From: Planotetraspora thailandica
GTDB taxonomy: Bacteria; Actinomycetota; Actinomycetes; Streptosporangiales; Streptosporangiaceae
Reading direction: 5' to 3'
Assembly (NCBI RefSeq): GCF_016863335.1
Contig: NZ_BOOR01000045.1
Coordinates: forward strand, 35,925-99,924
Length of the DNA: 64,000 nt
Numbering within the stretch: the stretch's first letter is position 1; the number at the start of each line of letters is the position of its first letter. Below are positions 1-7,251 of this stretch, in pieces. The notes under the pieces are model-generated. The model searched no databases and was not told the DNA's origin. It saw nothing but the letters and a program-made list of their open reading frames with translations. The translations under genes were made by a program, and so were the position numbers.

Positions 1-2
1 AC

Positions 3-374
3 GCCGACGACGCGCGCCGGGCGGCCGACGCCGGGATGGACGGCGTCGTCGTGTCCAACCACGGCGGCAGGCAGGCCGACGGCGCGATCGCCGCGTTGGA
101 CGCCCTGCCCGCCGTCGCCGCGGCCGTGGGAGACCGGCTCACCGTGCTGTTCGACAGCGGCATACGCACCGGATCCGACGTGATCAAGGCGATGGCCCTG
201 GGCGCGCGGGCCGTCCTGCTCGCCCGCCCCTACGCGTACGGGCTCGGGCTGGCCGGGGAGGCGGGCGTCCGCCATGTCGTCCGCAGCCTGCTCGCCGACC
301 TGAGCATCACGATGACGGTGTGCGGCATCCCGGTCCTCCGGGAGGTCACCGCGGACGTGCTCGCCGGGTCGTGA
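3..374 (+). CDS. FMN-dependent alpha-hydroxy-acid oxidase, lactate 2-monooxygenase-like (C-terminal part only)
   Basis: The frame is open from the window edge to a TGA at 372-374, so only the last 123 codons are present. It carries the hallmarks of the FMN-binding TIM barrel of lactate oxidase/monooxygenase enzymes: the VSNHGGRQ segment (catalytic His and the substrate-binding Arg region), DSGIRTGSDVIKAMALGA (phosphate-binding strand) and RPYAYGLGLAGEAGV. The 'QADGAIAALDALP' continuation is closer to lactate 2-monooxygenase than to glycolate oxidase. These enzymes oxidise L-lactate or related 2-hydroxy acids in the cytoplasm. The family call is firm, the substrate is inferred. It converges on the small membrane-protein gene, with 17 bp between the stops and no clear terminator. 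Confidence 0.85.
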   Translation, partial: ADDARRAADAGMDGVVVSNHGGRQADGAIAALDALPAVAAAVGDRLTVLFDSGIRTGSDVIKAMALGARAVLLARPYAYGLGLAGEAGVRHVVRSLLADLSITMTVCGIPVLREVTADVLAGS

Positions 375-391
375 CCGCGCGCGGGGCCGGC

Positions 392-622
392 TCACGCGGC
401 TGCCGCGGCCTCCCCCACCTGCCGCAGGGCGGGGGAGTGGCCGTGCTCCGTGAGGTAGTGCCCCATCCCGACGATGAGCACGATGGGCCATTCGACGATT
501 TCGAGTACGCCCAGCACGCCGAGGGCGGCGTAGAAGACGAGGTGGTCGGGTGGAGGCATGACGAGCGTGCCGAGAACCGGCACCGTGATCTTCGGCCGTG
601 CGGGGACGGTGGATCGAGCCAT
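392..622 (-). CDS. Small hydrophobic protein of unknown function
   Basis: A 76-residue protein beginning MARSTVPARP. I chose the ATG at 622 because GGGAGG lies just upstream; a longer frame starts at 673 but has no ribosome site. The middle (FYAALGVLGVLEIVEWPIVLIVGMGHYL) is hydrophobic and could make one or two membrane segments. It is preceded by a basic, proline-rich N-terminus and followed by a short Ala-rich tail. Similar small proteins are common in actinomycetes without known function. I do not recognise a family, and the gene itself is supported mainly by the ribosome site and the membrane-like composition. Confidence 0.6.
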   Translation of the reverse strand: MARSTVPARPKITVPVLGTLVMPPPDHLVFYAALGVLGVLEIVEWPIVLIVGMGHYLTEHGHSPALRQVGEAAAAA

Positions 623-767
623 GGCATCCTCCCGAGTCCAGAAATTTCCGGACGTATGCCCGCGATGCCCCACGGCGATGCCCCACCGTGATGCTCGGAT
701 AACCCCGCTTGGGGATGACTTTTGGAGCCCGCGCCGGGTTTGACTCCCTGCGCGTCCGGAAACGCGA

Positions 768-795
768 CACCGCCCTGCCCGGAGGCGGGGCGGTG
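768..795 (-). terminator. Hairpin downstream of the PhoX-type gene
   Basis: A 12-bp stem (768-779 with 784-795, one G-U pair) closes on a 4-nt loop. It begins 41 bp past the stop of the minus-strand PhoX-type gene. There is no long U-run, as is usual for actinomycete terminators. Confidence 0.6.
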
Positions 796-835
796 CGGTT
801 CGCGTCAGAAGGACGTCAGAAGGAAGAGGCGGAGA

Positions 836-2299
836 TCAGCGGTGGCCGCCGTGGTGGTTGTCGTGGTGGTGGTCGTGGTGACCGTCGTGGTGGTCGTGGT
901 CCTTACGGCCCCACGGACCGGTGATGGCGAAGACGTAACCGGGCGACTGGATGTTGGCGAACAGGATCTGCCCGTCGTGGCTGAAGGTCGGGCCGGTGAA
1001 CTCGCTGTCGTTCAGCTCGTTCCTGGCCATCGGGTACGGCTTGCCGCCCTCGGTGACGCCGACCAGGTGGGACAGGCCCTCGCCGTCCTCGGCGAGGATG
1101 ACCCCGCCGTACGGCGAGACGGTGATGTTGTCCGGCCCGTCGTAGTTGGTGTCCGCCTCCGGGTCCGGGTTCACGCCGAAGATCGTCTTGAGCGTGATCG
1201 TCTCGGAGTCGGGGTCATAGAACCAGACCTGGCCGTCGTGCTCGTTGCGGCTGCCGTCGTCGTGACGGGCGTAGCTGGCGACGAAGTAGGCGCCGCCATC
1301 GCCCCACCAGGCGCCTTCGAGCTTGCGGCTGCGGGTGATCTGGTCATCGGTGAACTGCTTGCGCACCGAGACGGTCTTGGCGTCGCGGTCGGGGACGTCG
1401 ACCCAGGTGACCTTGTAGCGCGTGCCCGGGGCGGTGGCCTCCGACAGGTCGCCGATGTGCTTGCCGCCCTTGGAGCACTTCATGGCCTGCAGCTTGCCCG
1501 CGGTGTCGCCGCCCTTGCCGAGCGCGAGCTCGCGCAGTTCGCCCTTGCGGCCGTGGAAGTGCTTGGGGGGAAGCCAGCGGAAGTACAGCCCGTTCGGGCC
1601 GCCGGCGTCCTCGGTGAGGTAGATGGCCGAGGTGTGCGGGTCGACCGCGACCGCTTCGTGGGCGTACCGGCCGAGGAACTTCAGCGGGACCGGGTTCTGG
1701 TTGGCCTTCCGGTCGAACGGGTCGACCTCGAAGACGTACCCGTGGTCCTTCTGGAAGACGCCGCCGGCGCGCTGCTCGGTCTCCTCGCAGGTGAGCCAGG
1801 TGCCCCACGGCGTGATGCCGCCCGCGCAGTTGTTGTGGGTGCCGGCCACGCTGACGTACTCGCGGATCCGGTTGCCGTGCTTATCGACGTCGATGTTGGT
1901 GGTGCCGCCCTTGGCGCCCGGGTCGTAGGTCAGGCCCGGCAGGGCCGGCACGCCGTACGGTTCGTCGCCGCTGATTTCGTGGTTGTTGACGAGCACGAAG
2001 CCCTTCGGGCCGCGGAAGCAGCCGGTGCCGTCGGCGTCGCTGGGGGTGGGCTGACCGGTCTCGAGGACGGTCTTGCCGGCCTCGGCGACGATCTTGTAGG
2101 AGAAGCCGCGGGGCAGGGAGAGCAGGCCCTTGGGGTCGAGGACGACGGGCCCGTAGCCGACCGCCCTGCCGGCGCCCGCCTGTGCGGCCTGGGCGGCGGC
2201 CGGGCCGGCGATCGCCTCGATGCTGCCGGCGATCGCGATGCCGAGGCCGCCGACGGCGCCCGAGCGGAGGAGATTGCGACGGGAAATGGGAGAGGTCAC
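836..2299 (-). CDS. PhoX/DUF839-type secreted phosphatase-like protein with a His-rich tail
   Basis: A 487-residue protein of the PhoX (DUF839) beta-propeller family, which includes calcium- and iron-dependent alkaline phosphatases. The N-terminus SRRNLLRSGAVGGLGIAIAG is a Tat signal (twin Arg followed by a hydrophobic stretch), so export in folded form is expected. Family features include the N-terminal LSLPRGFSYKIVAEAG, the NHE in VLVNNHEISG, AGTHNNCAGGITPWGTWLTCEET and HEAVAVDP. The last 25 residues are almost entirely His, Asp and Gly (DHDHHDGHHDHHHDNHHGGHR), an unusual metal-binding-like tail encoded by GTG/GTC-rich repeats. The region upstream (2300-2418) is AT-rich for this genome and probably holds the promoter. 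Phosphatase activity is inferred from the family. Confidence 0.85.
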   Translation of the reverse strand: MTSPISRRNLLRSGAVGGLGIAIAGSIEAIAGPAAAQAAQAGAGRAVGYGPVVLDPKGLLSLPRGFSYKIVAEAGKTVLETGQPTPSDADGTGCFRGPKGFVLVNNHEISGDEPYGVPALPGLTYDPGAKGGTTNIDVDKHGNRIREYVSVAGTHNNCAGGITPWGTWLTCEETEQRAGGVFQKDHGYVFEVDPFDRKANQNPVPLKFLGRYAHEAVAVDPHTSAIYLTEDAGGPNGLYFRWLPPKHFHGRKGELRELALGKGGDTAGKLQAMKCSKGGKHIGDLSEATAPGTRYKVTWVDVPDRDAKTVSVRKQFTDDQITRSRKLEGAWWGDGGAYFVASYARHDDGSRNEHDGQVWFYDPDSETITLKTIFGVNPDPEADTNYDGPDNITVSPYGGVILAEDGEGLSHLVGVTEGGKPYPMARNELNDSEFTGPTFSHDGQILFANIQSPGYVFAITGPWGRKDHDHHDGHHDHHHDNHHGGHR

Positions 2300-2418
2300 A
2301 AGTGCACCTTTCTGGACATAAAGTACAGATAAGTGATTTGCTTATGACGAAACCCAATTCAATTGAATTGAACTTTTAATTCCGCGATGCGTACATAAAG
2401 GTGAACGGCGGGAAACGA

Positions 2419-2910
2419 TCAGTCGTCGTACGCGTCGCGGGCCTGATCGGCGGCCAGATTGGCGAGCGCCTCGTCGAGATCCTCGTCCAGCGGGTCGTCG
2501 AGCTCGGCCTCCCGGTCCGCGTCCTCATCCGTGAGGTGAACCGCGGCCTCCTCCGCGCCGGCCGCGCCCGCGTCGACGCCCACGTCACGCCCCAGCAGCT
2601 CGCCGGAACGGTCGCCCTCCTCGCCGACCAGCCGCCCGCTGCGCGGCTCCTGCTCGTCCCACCGGCCCGCGAGCACCGCGGGGTCCAGCTCGGGCTCCTC
2701 CTCAGCCAGCAGCTGGTCGAGTGACTCGCCCTCCGCGGCCTCGTCGGCGGTCGTGCCGTACCCCTGGCCCGCCGACCAGCGCTCGGCGGCGGTCAGGCCG
2801 GTGTCGAGCGGGTCGTCGCCGAGGTCGTCGGTCAGCAGGGAGTCCGACGGCTCCAGCACGCCGTCGTCCTCCGCCGCGTCGTCCTGGAACTCGTAGTCGT
2901 CGTCCGCCAT
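2419..2910 (-). CDS. DUF5709 family acidic protein
   Basis: A 163-residue, strongly acidic protein beginning MADDDYEFQDDAAEDDGVL. It contains the DUF5709 core 'DDLGDDPLDTGLTAAERWSAGQGYGTTADEA', followed by EGESLDQLLAEEEPEL. This family is restricted to actinobacteria and has no established function; the charge and lack of hydrophobic segments suggest a soluble, partly disordered cytoplasmic protein. It stands alone. It is transcribed away from the NmrA-like gene, and the 221-bp gap between them (2911-3131) probably holds both promoters, although I see no clear boxes. Confidence 0.8.
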   Translation of the reverse strand: MADDDYEFQDDAAEDDGVLEPSDSLLTDDLGDDPLDTGLTAAERWSAGQGYGTTADEAAEGESLDQLLAEEEPELDPAVLAGRWDEQEPRSGRLVGEEGDRSGELLGRDVGVDAGAAGAEEAAVHLTDEDADREAELDDPLDEDLDEALANLAADQARDAYDD

Positions 2911-3131
2911 GGAAAAGCCCTTCGATCGTGTCGCTCGTCGCCGAGACCCTGATGTGCGCGGCCGATCATGCTACGCGGCCGGCACCCCGCAACATAGCCC
3001 GGTGCCCGCCGCCCGCCGACGGCAGGTGCCGCGCCCGGCCTTGGCTCGCCCTTGCCGTGCCGTACAAGGGCGGTGCGAGGGTGCCGCTCATATGATCGCA
3101 CCGCAGGTCAGAGTGGTTCTACGGGGGTCCG

Positions 3132-4055
3132 ATGGTGGTGCAGCCGCGCATCCTGGTGACCGGTGCGGGTGGTGGGGTCGGAGGAGTCGGCCGCACGGTG
3201 GTGCGGTCGCTGCGCGCCCGCGACGTGCCGGTGCGGGCCATGGTGCACAGGGACGACGAACGCGCGGCGGCCCTGTGCGCCCTGGGGGCCGAGGTGGTGG
3301 TGGGCGACCTCACCCAGCCCGACGACGTCGCCGGCGCACTCGACGGCATCGGCCGGATGCTCTTCAGCATGAGCGTCTCGCCCGACTACCTGGAGGCGAC
3401 CGCCACGGTCGCGACGGTCGCCCGCGCGGTGGGCGGGCTCGAGGCCCTGGTGAACATGTCGCAGATGACGGTGTCGCAGATGACCGCCGTGAGCACCGAG
3501 GAGTCGCACCAGCACCGCCTGCACTGGCTGTCGGAGCAGGTGCTCGACTGGTCGCGGCTGCCGGTCGTGCACATCCGGCCCACCGCGTTCCTGGACAACC
3601 CCCTCTTCACCACGCTGGTGGCGCGGGCGGTCGCCGACGACGGAGTGCTCCCGCTGCCCTTCGGCGAGGGCCGTACGTCGCCGATCGCCGCGACCGACGT
3701 CGCGCGGGTCGTCGTCACGATCCTGGACGACCCCGCCCCGCACGTGGGGCACGTGTACGAGCTCACCGGGCCGCGCTCGCAGGACATGGCCGGTGTCGCC
3801 GCCGAATACTCCCGCGCGCTGGGCCGGCCGGTGACCTACCAGGACGTGCCGCCGGAGATCTGGGCCGAACGCGTCGCCGCGCTGCCCTCCCATGTGCGCG
3901 ATCACCTGCTCACGATGGCCCGCCTGCACCGGCGGGGCCGCTACGACCGGTCCACCCGCACCGTAGAGGAGCTCACCGGGGCGCCGGCGCAGACCGTCGA
4001 GCAGTACGTCGCCGAGCACGCGGGGTTGTTCGCCCGCACCGGTGAGACCGGGTGA
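3132..4055 (+). CDS. NmrA-like NAD(P)-binding protein (atypical SDR)
   Basis: A 307-residue protein starting with the Rossmann motif ILVTGAGGGVGGVGRTVV, then VRAMVHRDDERAAAL (NADP-binding arm) and VVVGDLTQPDDVAGALDGIGRMLFSMSV. This is the layout of NmrA-like/azoreductase-type atypical short-chain dehydrogenases. They bind NAD(P) and act as redox sensors, quinone reductases or isoflavone-reductase-like enzymes. The Tyr-x3-Lys pair of classical SDRs is not evident, as expected for the class. The stop overlaps the GTG start of hypF (GTGA at 4052-4055), so the two are translated together. A functional link to HypF is not known. Confidence 0.85.
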   Translation: MVVQPRILVTGAGGGVGGVGRTVVRSLRARDVPVRAMVHRDDERAAALCALGAEVVVGDLTQPDDVAGALDGIGRMLFSMSVSPDYLEATATVATVARAVGGLEALVNMSQMTVSQMTAVSTEESHQHRLHWLSEQVLDWSRLPVVHIRPTAFLDNPLFTTLVARAVADDGVLPLPFGEGRTSPIAATDVARVVVTILDDPAPHVGHVYELTGPRSQDMAGVAAEYSRALGRPVTYQDVPPEIWAERVAALPSHVRDHLLTMARLHRRGRYDRSTRTVEELTGAPAQTVEQYVAEHAGLFARTGETG

Positions 4056-6430
4056 GCGGGCTCGTCCGGCGCGACGTGCGCGTGGAGGGCGTCGTTCAGG
4101 GAGTCGGCTTCCGGCCGTTCGTGTATTCGCTGGCCACCCGGCTGGGGCTGGCCGGCCGGGTGGGCAACGACGCGGGCGGTGTGTTCGTCGAGATCGAGGG
4201 GCCGCGCGCCGGGGTCGACGCGTTCCTCCTCGCGCTGGAACGCGACGCGCCGCCGCTGGCCGTGATCGAACGGGTCACCGTCAGCGCGGGCGAGCCCAGC
4301 GGCGCGTCGGCGTTCTCGATCGTGGGCAGCGACGGCTCGGGCCCGCGGCGGGCACTCGTCTCCCCGGACACCGCGACCTGCGACGACTGCCTGGCAGAGC
4401 TCGCCGACCCGGCGGACCGCCGCTTCGCCTACCCCTTCATCAACTGCACCAACTGCGGGCCCCGGTTCACGATCGTGCGCGACGTCCCCTACGACCGCCC
4501 GAACACGACGATGGCGGGCTTCGCGATGTGCGCCGCCTGCGCCGCCGAATATCACGACCCCGCCGACCGGCGCTTTCACGCGCAGCCGATCTGCTGCCCG
4601 GACTGCGGTCCGCGGCTGCGGCTGGCCGGCCCCGACGGCACCGTGCTGCCGGGAGACCCAGTGCTGCCGGGAGACCCAGTCCAGGAGACGGCGGCGTTGC
4701 TCCGCGCGGGCGCGGTCGTCGCGGTCAAGGGCCTCGGCGGCTACCACCTGGCGGTCATGGCCGCCGACGAGGCCGCCGTCTCCGCGCTGCGTGCGCGCAA
4801 ACACCGCGAGGACCGGCCGTTCGCGGTCATGGTGCCCGGCCTGGCCGAGGCCGCCCAGCTTTGCGACGTCGATGCGGCCGCCGCGGCCCTGCTCACCGAC
4901 CGGGCACGGCCCATCGTGCTGCTGCCCCGCCGGGACGGAACGCCCGTCGCCTCTTCTGTGGCCCCTTCTGTGGCTCCCGGCGACCGGAGCCTCGGCGTCA
5001 TGTTGCCGTACACGCCGCTGCACCACCTGCTGCTCGCCGCCGTATCGGCTCCCATCGTGCTGACCAGCGGGAACGTCTCCGACGAGCCCATCGCCTACGA
5101 CGACGCCGACGCGTTCGGCCGGCTTTCCGGCGTCGCCGACGCCTTCCTCACCCACGACCGGCCCATCCATGTGCGCGTCGACGACTCGGTGGTGTGCTCT
5201 CCGGCGCTTTCGCCGGGCGGCCGCGAACTCGTCGTGCGCCGCGCCCGCGGCCTCGTGCCCCAGCCCGTACGGCTCAGCCGCCCGGCGGCGCGGCCGATCC
5301 TCGCCTGCGGCGCCGAACTCAAGAACACCTTCTGCCTGGTCAAGGGGCGGCACGCCATCATGTCGCACCACATCGGCGACCTGGAGAACTACGAGACCAT
5401 GCGGTCGTTCGTCACCGGCGTCGACCACTTCACCCGGCTCTTCGACGTGCGCCCCGAGTTGGTGGCGCACGACCTTCACCCGGAATACCTGTCGACCAAG
5501 CACGCCCTCGAGATGCTCGGCGTCGACCTGATCGGCGTGCAGCACCACCACGCACATATCGCGTCCTGCCTGGCCGACAACGACGAGGAGGGCCCGGTCA
5601 TCGGAGTGGCCTTCGACGGGCTCGGCTACGGCACCGACGGCACCCTCTGGGGCGGCGAGTTCCTGCTCGCCGACCTGGTCTCCTTCGAACGGCTCGGCCA
5701 TCTCGCCCCCGTGCCGATGCCCGGGGGAACGGCGGCGATCCGCCAACCGTGGAGGATGGCCGCCGTCTACCTGGACGTGGCCTACGACGCGGCCCCGCCC
5801 CCCGGCCTGGAGGTGGCCCGCCGGAACTCTCCTCGCTGGGCCAACGTCGTCGGGCTCGCCCGCGCCGGGGTGAACTCCCCGGCGACGTCGAGCGCGGGGC
5901 GGTTGTTCGACGCCGTGTCGGCCCTGCTGGGCGTGCGCGACACGATCACCTACGAGGGACAGGCGGCCGTCGAGCTCGAACAGCGGGCCGACCCCGGAGA
6001 GCGGGGCGCCTACCCTGCGGCCTTCTCTGACGGACGCCCGTTCCAGGTCGTCGCGGCGGGCCTCGTCCTGGCCGCCGCCGAGGACCTGCGGGCGGGTGCG
6101 GCCCCCGCGGTCATCGCGGCCCGCTTCCACAACGGCCTCGCCGATGTCGTCGCAGAAGGGTGCGAGAGGCTGCGCCAGTCGACGGGAGTGTCGTCCGTCG
6201 CCCTGTCGGGCGGGGTCTTCCAGAACCGGCTGCTGCTCGGACGGGCCGTCGAGAGGCTGACCGCGCGCGGCTTCCGGGTGCTCACCCACCGGCGGGTGCC
6301 CGCGGGCGACGGAGGCATCAGCCTGGGTCAGGCGGCCGTCGCCGCCGCGACCGACCGAGGAGACGGCGGCGTGGCCGAATCGGTGTCGGCGCCAGGATCG
6401 ACAACATCTCCGTCATGTCCGGCGCGCTGA
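4052..6430 (+). CDS. hypF: HypF carbamoyltransferase (hydrogenase maturation)
   Basis: A 792-residue, full-length HypF. The domains in order are: acylphosphatase (about 5-92, VEGVVQGVGFRPFVY); two zinc-finger motifs with CxxC pairs at C110/C113 with C132/C135 and C160/C163 with C182/C185, each followed by CGPR; a YrdC-type nucleotide-binding domain (about 205-390); and a Kae1-like C-terminal domain with the metal-binding HHHAH and GYGTDGTLWGGEF. HypF makes thiocarbamate from carbamoyl phosphate on HypE, the source of the CN ligands of NiFe hydrogenase. No hypABCDE or hydrogenase gene is near. Two in-frame tandem duplications lie in and next to the YrdC domain (4643-4678 and 4954-4977). The GTG start overlaps the stop of the upstream gene. 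Confidence 0.95.
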   Translation: MSGLVRRDVRVEGVVQGVGFRPFVYSLATRLGLAGRVGNDAGGVFVEIEGPRAGVDAFLLALERDAPPLAVIERVTVSAGEPSGASAFSIVGSDGSGPRRALVSPDTATCDDCLAELADPADRRFAYPFINCTNCGPRFTIVRDVPYDRPNTTMAGFAMCAACAAEYHDPADRRFHAQPICCPDCGPRLRLAGPDGTVLPGDPVLPGDPVQETAALLRAGAVVAVKGLGGYHLAVMAADEAAVSALRARKHREDRPFAVMVPGLAEAAQLCDVDAAAAALLTDRARPIVLLPRRDGTPVASSVAPSVAPGDRSLGVMLPYTPLHHLLLAAVSAPIVLTSGNVSDEPIAYDDADAFGRLSGVADAFLTHDRPIHVRVDDSVVCSPALSPGGRELVVRRARGLVPQPVRLSRPAARPILACGAELKNTFCLVKGRHAIMSHHIGDLENYETMRSFVTGVDHFTRLFDVRPELVAHDLHPEYLSTKHALEMLGVDLIGVQHHHAHIASCLADNDEEGPVIGVAFDGLGYGTDGTLWGGEFLLADLVSFERLGHLAPVPMPGGTAAIRQPWRMAAVYLDVAYDAAPPPGLEVARRNSPRWANVVGLARAGVNSPATSSAGRLFDAVSALLGVRDTITYEGQAAVELEQRADPGERGAYPAAFSDGRPFQVVAAGLVLAAAEDLRAGAAPAVIAARFHNGLADVVAEGCERLRQSTGVSSVALSGGVFQNRLLLGRAVERLTARGFRVLTHRRVPAGDGGISLGQAAVAAATDRGDGGVAESVSAPGSTTSPSCPAR
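4643..4678 (+). repeat. Exact 18-bp in-frame tandem duplication inside hypF
   Basis: Two identical copies of GTGCTGCCGGGAGACCCA are joined head to tail, giving the peptide LPGDPVLPGDPV at the zinc-finger/YrdC junction. A 12-bp duplication with one mismatch (SVAPSVAP) follows at 4954-4977. Confidence 0.95.
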
Positions 6431-6467
6431 TCCACGCCGCGCGCGCCGGCCGTCCTACGGTGCGCGT

Positions 6468-7019
6468 ATGCCCGGACAACGTCACCACGTCGGCCCCGAG
6501 CGCGGCCGGCTGATCCTGAGCACCGCCCGGCATGGGCTCGCCTCCACCATGGGACACGACCTCACCATCGAGGTGACCCGATGGTCGGGCGAGGTCGTCA
6601 CCGCCGACGACCCGGCGGAGAGCAGTGCCGACATCACGGTGGACATCACGGTGGACATGGACAGTCTGCGGATCGTGGAGGGCACGGGCGGCGCCATGCC
6701 GCTGACCGACCGCGACAGGCGGGAGATCGAGAAGACCGCCCGGCGGCTGCTCGGCGTGGACCGGCATCCGCAGGCCCGGTTCGTCTCAGGCCGGGTCGAG
6801 GTGACGAGCCCCGACGCCGGCGTGGTGGAGGGCACGCTCACCCTGCACGGGATGTCACACCCGCTCAGGCTCGAGGTCTCCGGATCGGGGGAGGGCCGCT
6901 ACCGCGCCACCGGCACCGTCGTGCAGTCCGAGTACGGCATCAAGCCGTACAGCGCGTTCTTCGGTGCGCTGCGCCTCGCCGACCCGGTCGGCGTGGAGGC
7001 CGAGCTCGACCTGTCCTGA
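6468..7019 (+). CDS. YceI family lipocalin-like protein
   Basis: A 183-residue YceI domain: RLILSTARHGLASTMGHDLTIEVTRWSGEVV at the start, the central RREIEKTARRLLGVDRHPQARFVSGRVE, and GTLTLHGMSHPLRLEVSG near the end. YceI proteins fold as lipocalin-like barrels that bind polyisoprenoids or other long hydrophobic molecules. Here there is no signal peptide, so a cytoplasmic location is likely. The ligand is unknown. Codons for DITVDITVD come from an exact 12-bp tandem duplication (6630-6653). A strong hairpin follows the stop. The gene begins 38 bp after hypF and may be read from the same transcript. Confidence 0.9.
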   Translation: MPGQRHHVGPERGRLILSTARHGLASTMGHDLTIEVTRWSGEVVTADDPAESSADITVDITVDMDSLRIVEGTGGAMPLTDRDRREIEKTARRLLGVDRHPQARFVSGRVEVTSPDAGVVEGTLTLHGMSHPLRLEVSGSGEGRYRATGTVVQSEYGIKPYSAFFGALRLADPVGVEAELDLS

Positions 7020-7058
7020 TCCGGCGGCACGGCCCGACCCTTTCCGCCCGGTTCTCCT

Positions 7059-7091
7059 GCCCGTGCGGGGACTTTTCCTACCCGCACGGGC
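7059..7091 (+). terminator. Hairpin downstream of the YceI gene
   Basis: A perfect 11-bp stem (7059-7069 with 7081-7091) and an 11-nt loop, starting 40 bp past the YceI stop. It separates that gene from the secreted peptidase. Confidence 0.75.
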
Positions 7092-7251
7092 GGGGAGGCG
7101 TGCCCTGGCGTGAACGCGCCACGGCACCATCACGCCTTGACATGATCTTGACGCAAATGTTCCTGATGCCCGATTTTCGGTTCCGGGATCTTCGTATCCC
7201 GCCGCCGGCGTCTGCCCGGCGGAATCCCCCCGGAGAGCAGGAGCAGGACCT

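Noticed and set aside
3941..6289. Long minus-strand frame (782 codons) opposite hypF
   Set aside because: Mirror of a conserved GC-rich gene; low-complexity Arg/Gly/Val-rich translation without family motifs. The same holds for long frames opposite the peptidase (7462-11610), pgi (36385-38655) and tkt (38818-40587).
7137..7176. Promoter TTGACA upstream of the S53 peptidase
   Set aside because: TTGACA and TTGACG are there but no matching -10 box at 16-18 bp.
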